Positions 8,804 to 17,520 of a stretch of DNA of 64,000 nucleotides are shown one piece after another. Position numbers and translations under genes: made by a program. Positions within the stretch are counted from its first letter, which is position 1. Every line of letters starts with the position of its first letter. Source of the DNA: Methanosphaera sp. WGK6. Its GTDB lineage: Archaea; Methanobacteriota; Methanobacteria; Methanobacteriales; Methanobacteriaceae. Location of the stretch: positions 1 to 64,000 of the forward strand of contig NZ_JRWK01000007.1 of NCBI RefSeq assembly GCF_001729965.1. The letters are read 5' to 3'. A model generated the notes under the pieces. The model was not told the DNA's origin, searched no databases, and was given only the letters and a program-made list of their open reading frames with translations.

Positions 8804-9394
8804 TTATAGTATATAAAATATTGTTTCAGCTAGTATTCCTATTATAAATAGAATACATAACAAGATATTTATAGTTCTTTGAGCTTTTTTAAAATCATTT
8901 TTTCCAGTTAAAAATCCAAATGACATGAGTAAACGTGGAAATGCTACTCTTAGATGTAATGCTATTGCAATAAATAATAAGTTATCTACCACATAATGAT
9001 TGAATAATATGCTAAATACATATATCCCATTTACTGGTGCTGCTGAATAGTTTCTTACATGAAGTAATACTAGTACTACTATTGCGATTCCAGTTAGTAT
9101 TTCTTGTCTTGGACTACGTTTAGCTTCAGGAATTGTTCTTATTTTTCTTTGCTTGATTTTATCCTTAAGGAATAAATATAAACTTATAATTACATGAATA
9201 CTAAGAACTATAAATAGTCTTCTTCCCATTATCACAAAATTAGGTGAATGGTTTATTAATCCTAATAAGTATAGTATAGATGAACCACCATGGTCAATTA
9301 GTATTAATAAAACAATGAGTATAAGAATACTATTTAGTTTTCTCAGTGAGAAATTTCTCAAGTCTATTAGTTTCTTTAAATCCACAAATTTCAC
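8804..9394 (-). CDS. Membrane subunit of the fumarate-reductase-like complex (cytochrome-b-like)
   Basis: A 196-residue protein with five predicted transmembrane helices (about residues 22-47, 58-77, 99-115, 132-155 and 170-196). It is the first gene of the operon, 15 bases upstream of the flavoprotein gene, the position held by FrdC/SdhC anchors. One His lies in each of the first four helices: His35 (IDHGG), His67 (LSIHV), His112 (LLHVR) and His147 (ALHLR). In di-haem succinate:quinone oxidoreductases four helix His residues ligate the haems. I see the histidines and topology directly; haem binding is inference, since methanogens of this order are known for lacking cytochromes. Confidence 0.6.
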   Translation of the reverse strand: MKFVDLKKLIDLRNFSLRKLNSILILIVLLILIDHGGSSILYLLGLINHSPNFVIMGRRLFIVLSIHVIISLYLFLKDKIKQRKIRTIPEAKRSPRQEILTGIAIVVLVLLHVRNYSAAPVNGIYVFSILFNHYVVDNLLFIAIALHLRVAFPRLLMSFGFLTGKNDFKKAQRTINILLCILFIIGILAETIFYIL

Positions 9395-9842
9395 CCAGTA
9401 ACTTAAAAAAAAAATTTCTTTATAATTATACCTATTTTTCTTAAAACTAAATATTAAATCTATGTTGAAATACCCATAAAATACACTATTTTTAAAATAA
9501 ATTTAAAATACTCGAAATTATGGCAAAATTATTTAAAAGAATTATATTTCATAATAATATAAAATATTATTTAAAATATAAAATAAATAAAATAATAATC
9601 TTATTTCATTATATAACATGATTTAACAATGTTAAAAAACAAGACATCCATATTGAAAAAACACTACAACTGAACAAAAAAAATATAGATAGCTATTAGT
9701 ATTTTAAACTAGAAAAATATTGATCAAGATCATGAATTTAATTTAGTTAAATGAAATAATAAAAAATATATTTCATTATTCTATCCAAAAATAAACACAA
9801 ACACAATATAAATAAGATCCAATAAAAACAAGAGGTTAACCA
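9395..9842. other. AT-rich divergent promoter region
   Basis: About 450 bases between the leftward fumarate-reductase-like operon and the rightward NUDIX/helicase pair. I see no gene. It should hold both promoters; a candidate TATA box for the rightward pair is AAATATATTT near 9766. A short inverted repeat TGATC-AA-GATCA occurs near 9721-9732. The ribosome binding site AGAGGT lies about 6 bases before the ATG at 9843. Confidence 0.4.
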
Positions 9843-10242
9843 ATGAAAAAAAATAGATGTTGTAGCTGCTATAATAAACAAAGATGGAAAAATACTAGCC
9901 ACACAAAGAGGTTACGGTGAATTCAAAGGCCTATGGGAATTTCCAGGAGGCAAAATAGAAAAAGAAGAAACAAAAGAAGAAGCATTAATTAGAGAAATAA
10001 AAGAAGAACTAAATGCAGATATAGAAATCAATAAATTCGCACTTGATATAGAATGGCAATACCCAGAATTTTACCTCTACATGTCCTGCTATGAATGTAC
10101 ATTAAAAGGAAATATAGAACTACTAGAACACATGAATGCTACATGGTTAACTAAAGAAGAATTAGACTCTGTTGAATGGATAGAAGCAGATATACAAATA
10201 ATAGACTACCTAAAAGAAATATCTAATGGAGTAATACAATGA
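9843..10242 (+). pseudogene. MutT-type NUDIX hydrolase, frameshifted in an A8 run
   Basis: The ATG at 9843 has a good ribosome binding site but is followed by eight A residues and then runs into early stops. Removing one A restores a complete 132-residue NUDIX protein beginning MKKIDVVAAIINKDGKILA, with Nudix box GGKIEKEETKEEALIREIKE (E and REIKEEL correctly spaced). That frame stays open to the TGA at 10240-10242, overlapping the ATG of the helicase gene by ATGA. Members hydrolyse 8-oxo-dGTP or related nucleotides. The open frame itself has no start codon because TGA precedes it. Explanations: recent inactivation, recoding or transcript slippage on the A run, or a sequencing error. Confidence 0.75.
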
Positions 10243-13163
10243 ACCCTGAAATAAGTATTATAAAGGGTGCTAAAAAAGCATTTATTGATGAACATTATCC
10301 TATTTATGATAATAAACCAGAATTAATACTTAATAATAAAGACCATAAAGTTCTAAACTCCATAAAAGATGAATTAAATAATTGTGATGAATTCTATATA
10401 AGTGTGGCATTTATCACATTAAGTGGAATAACACCACTACTTGAAGACCTTAAAGAATTAGAATACAGAGGAATACAAGGAAAAATATTAACTACAGACT
10501 ATCTTAATTTTTCAGAACCTGCAGCACTAAAAAAACTTAATAACTTCCAAAATATTGAAGTTAAAATATATTCACAACAAAAAGAAGGATTTCATACAAA
10601 AGGATACATATTCAGAAATAAAGACATATACAGAGGTATTGTGGGAAGTTCTAATCTTACAATGAATGCATTAACTATTAATAAGGAATGGAATATTGGA
10701 TTTACATCACTAAATCAAGGAGAAATAATACAAGATATATGTCATGAACTTGATGAATTATGGAAAAAAGCAGATAACTTAGATGATGTTATTGAGGAAT
10801 ACACAAAAAATTATGAGAAAAATAAGTTTAAAGACTTCCAAAAATCATTAGAACATGTTGAACAGACAACAGAAGAACTTATTCCAAATTCCATGCAACA
10901 GGAATTCATAGAAAATCTCAGAGAATTAATGAAAAAAGGAGAAAAAAGAGCACTTCTCGTATCAGCAACAGGTACTGGTAAAACATATGCATCAGCATTT
11001 GCAGTTAAAGATGCACATCCTAAGAAATTTCTATTTCTAGTTCACCGTGAACAAATTGCTAAACAAGCAATAAAATCATATAAACAAATATTTAAAGATG
11101 AAAAAGAAAAATTTGGTCTTCTAAGTGGAACATCGAAAGAAACTGATAAAGATTATCTTTTCTCAACAGTCCAAAGTATGTCAAAAGAAGAAACATACAC
11201 CCACTTTAAACCAGATACATTTGATTATATTATTATTGATGAAGTTCACAGAGCCGGAGCAACAAGTTATACTAAATTACTTGACTATTTTAAACCTAAA
11301 TTCTGTCTAGGAATGAGTGCTTCACCTGATAGAACTGATTCATTTAATATTTATGAATTATTTGATTATAATGTTCCACTTGACATTAGACTTCAAGATG
11401 CATTAGATAAAGATCTTCTTTGTCCCTTCCACTACTTTGGAATTCATGATATAAAAGTAGATGGTAAAGTTTTAGAGGATAATAGTGATTTTAGATTTCT
11501 AGTATCAGAGGACCGTGTAAATTATATTCTTAAGAATTCCGAGTATTATGGTTATTCTGGAGATAGATTAAAATCATTAATATTTTGTAGTACTAAAAAG
11601 GAAGCTCATACTCTTGCTGAATCATTTAATAAAAAAGGTCATCCAAGTATTGCTCTTACAGGTGATAACTCACAAAAAGAAAGAGAAGAAGCTATAATCA
11701 GATTAACAGATGATACAATTAAAGATAATTTAGAGTATATTTTTACTGTTGATATATTTAATGAAGGTGTAGATATTCCTGAAGTTAACCAAGTTATTCT
11801 TCTTAGACCTACTGAATCATCTATCATATTTATCCAACAGTTAGGTAGAGGTCTTCGTAAATTTAATAATAAAGAATACGTTGTTATAATTGACTTTATT
11901 GGAAATTATAAACAGAATTACTTGATTCCTATTGCATTATCTGGAGATATGAGTCATGATAAGGATAATCTTCGTAAATATTTAATGGAAGGAACTAAAA
12001 TAATTCCAGGTCAATCATCAATTAGTTTTGACAGAATTTCTAAGAAGAAAATTTATGAATCTATTAATAATACAAATTTTTCTAGAATAGCTTTGTTTAA
12101 GGAACATTATCAGAAACTTAAATATCGGTTAGGACATGTTCCGTACTTGGTTGATTTTTATAGAAATAAGGAATTAGATCCTTCATTGATTTTAAGTCAT
12201 TCTAAGTTTAAGTGTTATTATTCTTTTCTTAAACATGTGGATAAAGAGTATAATGGTTTTTTATCTGATGATGAAATTAGAAGTCTTGAATTTGTTACTA
12301 GTAATTTTAGTAATGGTAAACGACCACATGAATTATTAATACTTAAATTACTAATTAAACATGGCTATTTCAGTATAGCTTTACTTGAAAATGAATTGAA
12401 AAAAGCCCCCTATCGTATTAAAGAGGATTATAAATCAATTATTCATTGTTTTAGGATGTTTAACTTAAATTTCTTTGTTAAAAAAGATGTGGATTATTAT
12501 AGTAATGTTAAATTCTTTGAATTTGATAATTCATTATTAGAGCATGAAAAACATTTACGAAATGAGAAATTTATGATTTCAGATGAATTTAAATCTTTTT
12601 TAGATTCAGATACATATAAGTATCTTTTAGATGATGTTCTTGATTTTGGTTTAGATAAGTATTTGGATAATTATATGCAGACTGATAGTGTAAATCTTAA
12701 TTTATATAGTAAATATTCTAGAAAAGATGTTTGTAGACTTCTTAATTGGAGTCATGATGATAGTTCTACAATGTATGGTTATCAAGCAAAACATGATACT
12801 TGTCCTATATTTGTAACATTGAAGAAAACTGAAGATATATCTGAAAGTACAAAATATAAAGAGACTTTTGAATCAAGATATATTTTTAGTTGGATGACAC
12901 GTAGTAAACGTACATTAAAAAGTAAAGAAATTCTTGATATCACGCAAAATGAAAATTTAAGAATGCATTTATTTGTTAAGAAAAGTGATGATGCTGATGG
13001 TAATGAGTTCTATTATCTAGGACAAGTAAATCATGATGATGGATATGAAACTACAATTAAAAATGATAAAGGTACTTTATCACCAATTGTTAATTTCAAG
13101 TTAAGTTTACATCATCCTGTGAAGGAAGAATTGTATAATTATTTAAATGAAGATATTGGTTAA
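10239..13163 (+). CDS. PLD-nuclease / SF2 helicase / DUF3427 fusion protein
   Basis: A 974-residue multidomain protein. Residues about 45-170 form a phospholipase-D-like domain with the HxK motif FHTKGYIF and VGSSNLTMNAL. An SF2 helicase follows: Walker A ATGTGKT near 243-250, DEVH near 334, motif III GMSASPDRTD, motif IV KSLIFCSTKKEA, motif V NEGVDIPEVNQV and motif VI QLGRGLRK near 530. The C-terminus resembles DUF3427 (SRKDVCRLLNWS, GYQAKHDTCPIFVT, FSWMTRSKRTLKS). Its start overlaps the NUDIX gene stop. NUDIX plus DUF3427-helicase is a recurrent pairing; the PLD domain suggests DNA or RNA cleavage. A role in defence or repair is inference. No methyltransferase of a restriction system adjoins it directly. 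Confidence 0.85.
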   Translation: MNPEISIIKGAKKAFIDEHYPIYDNKPELILNNKDHKVLNSIKDELNNCDEFYISVAFITLSGITPLLEDLKELEYRGIQGKILTTDYLNFSEPAALKKLNNFQNIEVKIYSQQKEGFHTKGYIFRNKDIYRGIVGSSNLTMNALTINKEWNIGFTSLNQGEIIQDICHELDELWKKADNLDDVIEEYTKNYEKNKFKDFQKSLEHVEQTTEELIPNSMQQEFIENLRELMKKGEKRALLVSATGTGKTYASAFAVKDAHPKKFLFLVHREQIAKQAIKSYKQIFKDEKEKFGLLSGTSKETDKDYLFSTVQSMSKEETYTHFKPDTFDYIIIDEVHRAGATSYTKLLDYFKPKFCLGMSASPDRTDSFNIYELFDYNVPLDIRLQDALDKDLLCPFHYFGIHDIKVDGKVLEDNSDFRFLVSEDRVNYILKNSEYYGYSGDRLKSLIFCSTKKEAHTLAESFNKKGHPSIALTGDNSQKEREEAIIRLTDDTIKDNLEYIFTVDIFNEGVDIPEVNQVILLRPTESSIIFIQQLGRGLRKFNNKEYVVIIDFIGNYKQNYLIPIALSGDMSHDKDNLRKYLMEGTKIIPGQSSISFDRISKKKIYESINNTNFSRIALFKEHYQKLKYRLGHVPYLVDFYRNKELDPSLILSHSKFKCYYSFLKHVDKEYNGFLSDDEIRSLEFVTSNFSNGKRPHELLILKLLIKHGYFSIALLENELKKAPYRIKEDYKSIIHCFRMFNLNFFVKKDVDYYSNVKFFEFDNSLLEHEKHLRNEKFMISDEFKSFLDSDTYKYLLDDVLDFGLDKYLDNYMQTDSVNLNLYSKYSRKDVCRLLNWSHDDSSTMYGYQAKHDTCPIFVTLKKTEDISESTKYKETFESRYIFSWMTRSKRTLKSKEILDITQNENLRMHLFVKKSDDADGNEFYYLGQVNHDDGYETTIKNDKGTLSPIVNFKLSLHHPVKEELYNYLNEDIG

Positions 13164-13270
13164 TTATATTTTTCAAAATATTTTTATATTAAAAAATTCT
13201 GATTATTATGTATGAAAATAAGGGGTTAATTTTCGTGGAATTTTTTCATATTTTTGAGTCCCTAGAAAAA

Positions 13271-13300
13271 TACTTCGTTATAGACATATATTACGAAGTA
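13271..13300. repeat. Inverted repeat in helicase 3' flank
   Basis: TACTTCGT at 13271-13278 and ACGAAGTA at 13293-13300 are perfect complements separated by 14 bases. They lie about 110 bases after the helicase stop and 80 bases before the small antitoxin-like gene. Downstream are two copies of TAGCTA (13305-13310 and 13316-13321). It may be an operator for the small gene, or part of a 3' end structure. Confidence 0.4.
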
Positions 13301-13380
13301 AAAATAGCTATTTTATAGCTAAAAATAATACAAACATAAGAGAAAAGTATTAACAAATAAAATGAAGAGAGTAATTAAAA

Positions 13381-13557
13381 ATGAAACAAATAGAAATATC
13401 AGATGACACATATGAAATGCTAATTGAACTTAAAGAAAAAAATGAAACAATAGAAGAAATAATAGGAAAACTATTAGACCAATATTATGAAGATATAAAT
13501 GAACGAAAAAACAACAGTATAATCGATGATGAATACGAAGATGATGAATATCTCTAA
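13381..13557 (+). CDS. 58-residue VapB/antitoxin-like small protein
   Basis: A 58-residue acidic protein beginning MKQIEISDDTYEMLIELKEK and ending in an Asp/Glu/Tyr tail (DDEYEDDEYL). The N-terminal beta strand with ISDDTYEML followed by a helix, then ETIEEIIGKLLDQYYE, has the pattern of the archaeal VapB-like family related to ribbon-helix-helix antitoxins. It has no toxin partner: neither neighbour is a PIN or other toxin gene. No strong ribosome binding site is seen, although AGAGAG lies 15-20 bases upstream. It may be an orphan antitoxin or a DNA-binding regulator. The call rests on pattern only. Confidence 0.55.
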   Translation: MKQIEISDDTYEMLIELKEKNETIEEIIGKLLDQYYEDINERKNNSIIDDEYEDDEYL

Positions 13558-13629
13558 TACTAACCTCCACTAAATCCAATTTTTTATATACAATACTAAA
13601 ATTACTAAAATACCCGAAAATCAACAACT

Positions 13630-15213
13630 ACACCTATATCAACTTAACCCATTTTCATATTTTAACATGGTTTCTAAAAATAATAATCCAAAAAAAATAT
13701 AATCCTCCTTGAAAAACAAATTATTTATATTTGAATTGATATACTATGACCATAAAACTAATGGAGTTACCACATGAATGAGCATCTCGACGAAAATACA
13801 ATAAAAGGAGCCCTTAAAAAACAACAAGCCGAAAACTGTGTGAAAATAGATCCAGATATAGGCACTATTCAATGTAACATCTGTGGTTATGAATCAGAAT
13901 TTGAATTTCTACACTATGGAAAATCTAATCGTCGTAATGAAAAATGTCCCGTATGTAATACATTCCAAAGAACACGATTACTATGGTACTATCTTGAAAA
14001 ATATACTGATGTTTTTGAAAGAGACAATCTAAAAATATTAAATAACTCCCCACAAAACAAAATATATCATCTTTTCAAAGAAAAATATGGAGATAACTAT
14101 ATTGCATCAGATATTGAAGAAAGAGAATGTGTAGATGAAGTCATTGACATACAAAACATTCCTTACGAAGATAACACATTTGATTTAATAATTAGTTCAC
14201 ATGTACTTGAACACGTACCTGATGACAAAAAAGCAATGAGAGAATTTTATAGAGTTCTAAAACCAAATGGAATGGTTATAATTCTAATTCCATCATTATA
14301 TTCTTTAACAAAAACATTTGAGCTACCTCAAATAAATACACCGACATTAAAAGAAAGATATAATAAACAACATGATCATCTTAGATATTACAGTGTAGAT
14401 AATCTTTTTAAAGACTTAGAAGATATTGGATTTACAACACTACGTAAAAACTATGTGCCAGGTAAGAAAAATCCTGAAGATATGAAAAAACATGCATTAT
14501 CTGCAGATCCATTATTTGTTGGAGTTAAAAAAATTAACAAAGAAAACAAAACAAAATTATCAACTATAAACAAAGAAACTAACTCCAATAATTATTGTAC
14601 TATTTGTGATAAAGAAGTAACATTTAAAAATAATCCAGATTTAGATAAAATATGTCCCAACTGTAATTCAAATAGTGATGAACGTTTAGTCTATGAAAAA
14701 ATAAAAAATGATTTAAAACAAAATCCAGCAACACTCTACATTAATCCTGAAAAAGTAGATAATCCTATACAACAATTTAATATTGAAAAAAAGGAAGATA
14801 TATCAGATAACACATTACATTTACTAAAATCATTCAAAAATAACTCACTAGATATTATAATATTATTACATGTACTCGATAAATCAGAGGATGATAAAAA
14901 AATTATAAAAGAATTATATAGAATTCTTAAACCTAATGGAAAGTTACTGCTAAAAGAAAATATGGATTTAGAATTAACCTCTAAAATAGATGAAGATTTT
15001 TTAAATACTCCTAAATTAAGAAGATTATTTAATGGAAATGAAAATGCAATTAGATGTTATGGTATTGACTTAATTCATATTTTAGAATTTATGGAATTTG
15101 AAATAGAATATGATGACCCTGAAAAACAAAAAAATAATATCAAATTAAAAAACAGATTAACCAAAGACCCCTTAATCATATGCACCAAAAATTAACCATG
15201 ACACCTATATCAA
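13630..15213. repeat. 13-bp direct repeats flanking the methyltransferase gene
   Basis: ACACCTATATCAA occurs at 13630-13642 and again at 15201-15213, on either side of the methyltransferase gene at 13774-15195. The copies are identical and in the same orientation. They may be traces of an insertion or recombination event, or chance. Confidence 0.35.
13774..15195 (+). CDS. Internally duplicated zinc-ribbon SAM-dependent methyltransferase
   Basis: A 473-residue protein made of two homologous halves (about residues 25-250 and 264-473). Each starts with a zinc ribbon (CNICG...CPVC; CTICD...CPNC) and continues into a class I methyltransferase fold. The first half keeps DLIISSHVLEHVPDDKKAM and EFYRVLKPNG, typical of methyltransferase type 11. 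In the second half HVLEH has become HVLDK and the upstream nucleotide-binding region has shrunk, so it is probably inactive. The substrate is unknown; similar proteins often sit near glycan or surface genes. Start ATG has GGAG upstream and a TTTATATT box near 13726. Confidence 0.7.
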   Translation: MNEHLDENTIKGALKKQQAENCVKIDPDIGTIQCNICGYESEFEFLHYGKSNRRNEKCPVCNTFQRTRLLWYYLEKYTDVFERDNLKILNNSPQNKIYHLFKEKYGDNYIASDIEERECVDEVIDIQNIPYEDNTFDLIISSHVLEHVPDDKKAMREFYRVLKPNGMVIILIPSLYSLTKTFELPQINTPTLKERYNKQHDHLRYYSVDNLFKDLEDIGFTTLRKNYVPGKKNPEDMKKHALSADPLFVGVKKINKENKTKLSTINKETNSNNYCTICDKEVTFKNNPDLDKICPNCNSNSDERLVYEKIKNDLKQNPATLYINPEKVDNPIQQFNIEKKEDISDNTLHLLKSFKNNSLDIIILLHVLDKSEDDKKIIKELYRILKPNGKLLLKENMDLELTSKIDEDFLNTPKLRRLFNGNENAIRCYGIDLIHILEFMEFEIEYDDPEKQKNNIKLKNRLTKDPLIICTKN

Positions 15214-15305
15214 ATTATGAAAAAACCATATTTTAGATAAATCATGCGAAAAACAAGAAAAGTATTATAAAAAATTGAAATAAATAAAAAAAGATAAATT
15301 AAGGA

Positions 15306-15701
15306 TTATTCAGTATAACTACTTGAACTTCCAGAACTAGTAGCTACACTACTACTAGAACCACTATGTGCTCCACCACTTGAACTTCCACCAGAGTTAC
15401 CACTAGATTCAGTATTAGAATCACTACTTGAACTTCCAGAATTGGAATTATCAGAACTACTTGATGATGAAGAAGATTTTTTACTACTTGATGAAGATTT
15501 TTTAGTGGATGTTTGTGTTGTATCAGCAATCGTTGTATTATTAGTTTCATTTAGTGTTGTGTTATTAGTTATGTTTAAATCTGTTGTATTGTTAGTTTCA
15601 TTACTTGTATTTGAACCTAGTAATCCACCAGCTACTACTCCTATTATTACAACAAGAACTGCAGCTATACCAATCATGGTATACATTGCATTTTCACGCA
15701 T
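15306..15701 (-). CDS. Membrane-anchored Ser/Asn/Thr-rich surface protein
   Basis: A 131-residue protein with one N-terminal hydrophobic segment (IGIAAVLVVIIGVVAGGLLG, residues about 11-30) and a low-complexity exterior: first Asn/Thr-rich with many N-x-T sites, then a basic KKSSSSS stretch, then Ser/Gly-rich to the end. It is likely an anchored cell-surface protein or spacer; no enzymatic domain is visible. A strong AAGGAGG ribosome binding site precedes the ATG. It lies only 28 bases downstream of mtaA on the same strand, so the two are probably co-transcribed. I recognise no named family. Confidence 0.6.
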   Translation of the reverse strand: MRENAMYTMIGIAAVLVVIIGVVAGGLLGSNTSNETNNTTDLNITNNTTLNETNNTTIADTTQTSTKKSSSSSKKSSSSSSSSDNSNSGSSSSDSNTESSGNSGGSSSGGAHSGSSSSVATSSGSSSSYTE

Positions 15702-15729
15702 TGATTTTTTCCTCCTTAAAATTTATATT

Positions 15730-16758
15730 TTAATAATTATTAGTTTTTTGGTTATAATATTTATCTCTTGCTTTTATCATTGCATTAACATTAGCTTCTG
15801 GTGTCATTGGTGGTACTGAACAACTAGAACATATTATCTCAACACCTTTTTCTAGTGCTGTTGTTACCTCATCTTTTACGGTTTCTGTTGTTCCTTGTAG
15901 TAATGCTTTGTTTGTTGAGATATTTCCACATATTTTTGTGTTTGAATTTAATTCTTTTCTTGTTTTTGTAATATAGTTTATATCTACAACATCTTCTATA
16001 CTTATTGCATCATAATTACATGTTAGCATATCAGGTATGATTGGATTTGTATTTCCACATACATGGAGTATTGTTTTTGATTTTATGCTATCTGCTAGAA
16101 TTTCTAGTTCTGGTTTTACTAGTTTTTTAAATATTTCTGGATTTAGTAAATCTGATGAGGAGCTTGGTTCACATATACAAATTGCATCTACTTTATAAGA
16201 ATTTAGTAGTGCTATGAATTCTTCTAATGCTTCTGTTACTATGCTTATTGCATCTTCTACTTCAAAATAATCCTTTTTAACATATTTTAGTAGATTTTCT
16301 ATTCCTAGTAGTTGTCCTAGTAGTGTAAATGGTCCTACAACCCCTATTATTAGTGGTACATCAGGATAGTTTTCTTTGATTCTTATAATTGATTCTTCAA
16401 GTACTCCTACTCTACTAGTTTGTAGAAAATCACATGGTACATGTATATCAGATGGTCTATTAAATGGTGTTTTAACAACTTCAGGTGTATGTTCATTTTC
16501 TCTAAGATCAATTTCACATCCAAAAGCTTCAGCTTCAATTGTCATATCAAAAGGTAAATTTATCCCCTCAATTTCTGACACTACATATGGTGCTACTGCA
16601 AGTTTAACCATTTTATCAGAATCTATATGTGCTTCTGGAAAATTACTATTAAATCTTTCACGATACTCCATAAGAGTTATTGTTGTTACTGGTACTACTG
16701 GAGTCTTCTCCACATATCTACCCTCAAGACAATTTATAAAATTTTCTCTAAGATTTAT
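15730..16758 (-). CDS. mtaA: Methylcobamide:coenzyme M methyltransferase (MtaA family), probable ATA start
   Basis: An MtaA/uroporphyrinogen-decarboxylase-family protein of about 342 residues. It moves the methyl group from a methylated corrinoid protein to coenzyme M in methylotrophic methanogenesis. Family landmarks are TPVVPVTTI, the PEAHIDSDKM segment, FDMTIEAEAFGCE, and zinc ligands in LHVCGNTNP and ICSSCSVPP. The first usual start codon is GTG at 16713, but the frame continues upstream as NLRENFINCLEGRY, matching the family N-terminus. The expected start at 16758 is ATA, placed exactly three bases after GGTGAT, as for ATG starts elsewhere in this window. GTG at 16713 has a weaker GAGG upstream. 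No mtaB or mtaC is nearby. Specificity among methanol and methylamine paralogues is uncertain. Confidence 0.75.
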   Translation of the reverse strand: MNLRENFINCLEGRYVEKTPVVPVTTITLMEYRERFNSNFPEAHIDSDKMVKLAVAPYVVSEIEGINLPFDMTIEAEAFGCEIDLRENEHTPEVVKTPFNRPSDIHVPCDFLQTSRVGVLEESIIRIKENYPDVPLIIGVVGPFTLLGQLLGIENLLKYVKKDYFEVEDAISIVTEALEEFIALLNSYKVDAICICEPSSSSDLLNPEIFKKLVKPELEILADSIKSKTILHVCGNTNPIIPDMLTCNYDAISIEDVVDINYITKTRKELNSNTKICGNISTNKALLQGTTETVKDEVTTALEKGVEIICSSCSVPPMTPEANVNAMIKARDKYYNQKTNNY

Positions 16759-16910
16759 ATTATCACCTAAACCATATTATTTTTATATTAAAGTATATGT
16801 TTATCAACATATTAAAAGAATTAGTTAAATTATTATATATTTAGATAAAATTTAAAAAAATAAGATAGGAATAAAAGAATATCATTTTATTCCATTTAGA
16901 AGTTTAAAAC

Positions 16911-17520
16911 TTATTTTGTTACAGTTAATGTTGCTTTTGCTTCTGCTCTGTTGTATATTCCACTTGAGAATACTGATGTTAATGTGTAAGTTTTTGCACT
17001 CATTTTAGCAGGTAGTGTGTATGTTACTTTAGCCACACCATCAGTTACTGTACCATATAGTACATTTCCATTATTATCTCTTAGTGTTTTACCATTGAGT
17101 TTAAATACAACTTTTCCACCAGTTACTGTGATGTCATCAGTTAGTTTAACTGTGAATGTTACAGTTTCACCAGCCTTTGCAGTTACTGAATCAACAGTTG
17201 CTTTTGCTTCACGTTTTGTAACAGTAAATGTTGTGTTACTTCTGGAACTTCCAAGATCACCATATCCACCATATACTGCGGTGATTACTGAACTTGTTTT
17301 TGCCCAGCCTGATAGTACTGTTATATTTTCTACAACGTATTTACCACCTTTTACTGTTGCATAGATTACGTTTCCTTCTGCATCTCTGAGTGTTTTACCA
17401 TTTACTTTGAATACTACTTTACCGTTTGTTATAGCGTTGTTTTCACTGTCAGTTACTGTAGCTGTTAGTGTTATTATATCACCAATATGTGCTGTTACTG
17501 GGTCAACTTTGATTGTTGTT
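16911..17520 (-). repeat. Long shared 3' repeat of three adhesin genes
   Basis: The last 600 bases or so of the adhesin gene, encoding the final two Ig-like domains, are nearly identical to 24609-25220 and 29704-30315 in the next two long paralogues. The shorter paralogue ending at 22027 has a clearly diverged version. All copies are in the same orientation, so recombination between them would delete or fuse adhesin genes. Confidence 0.8.
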
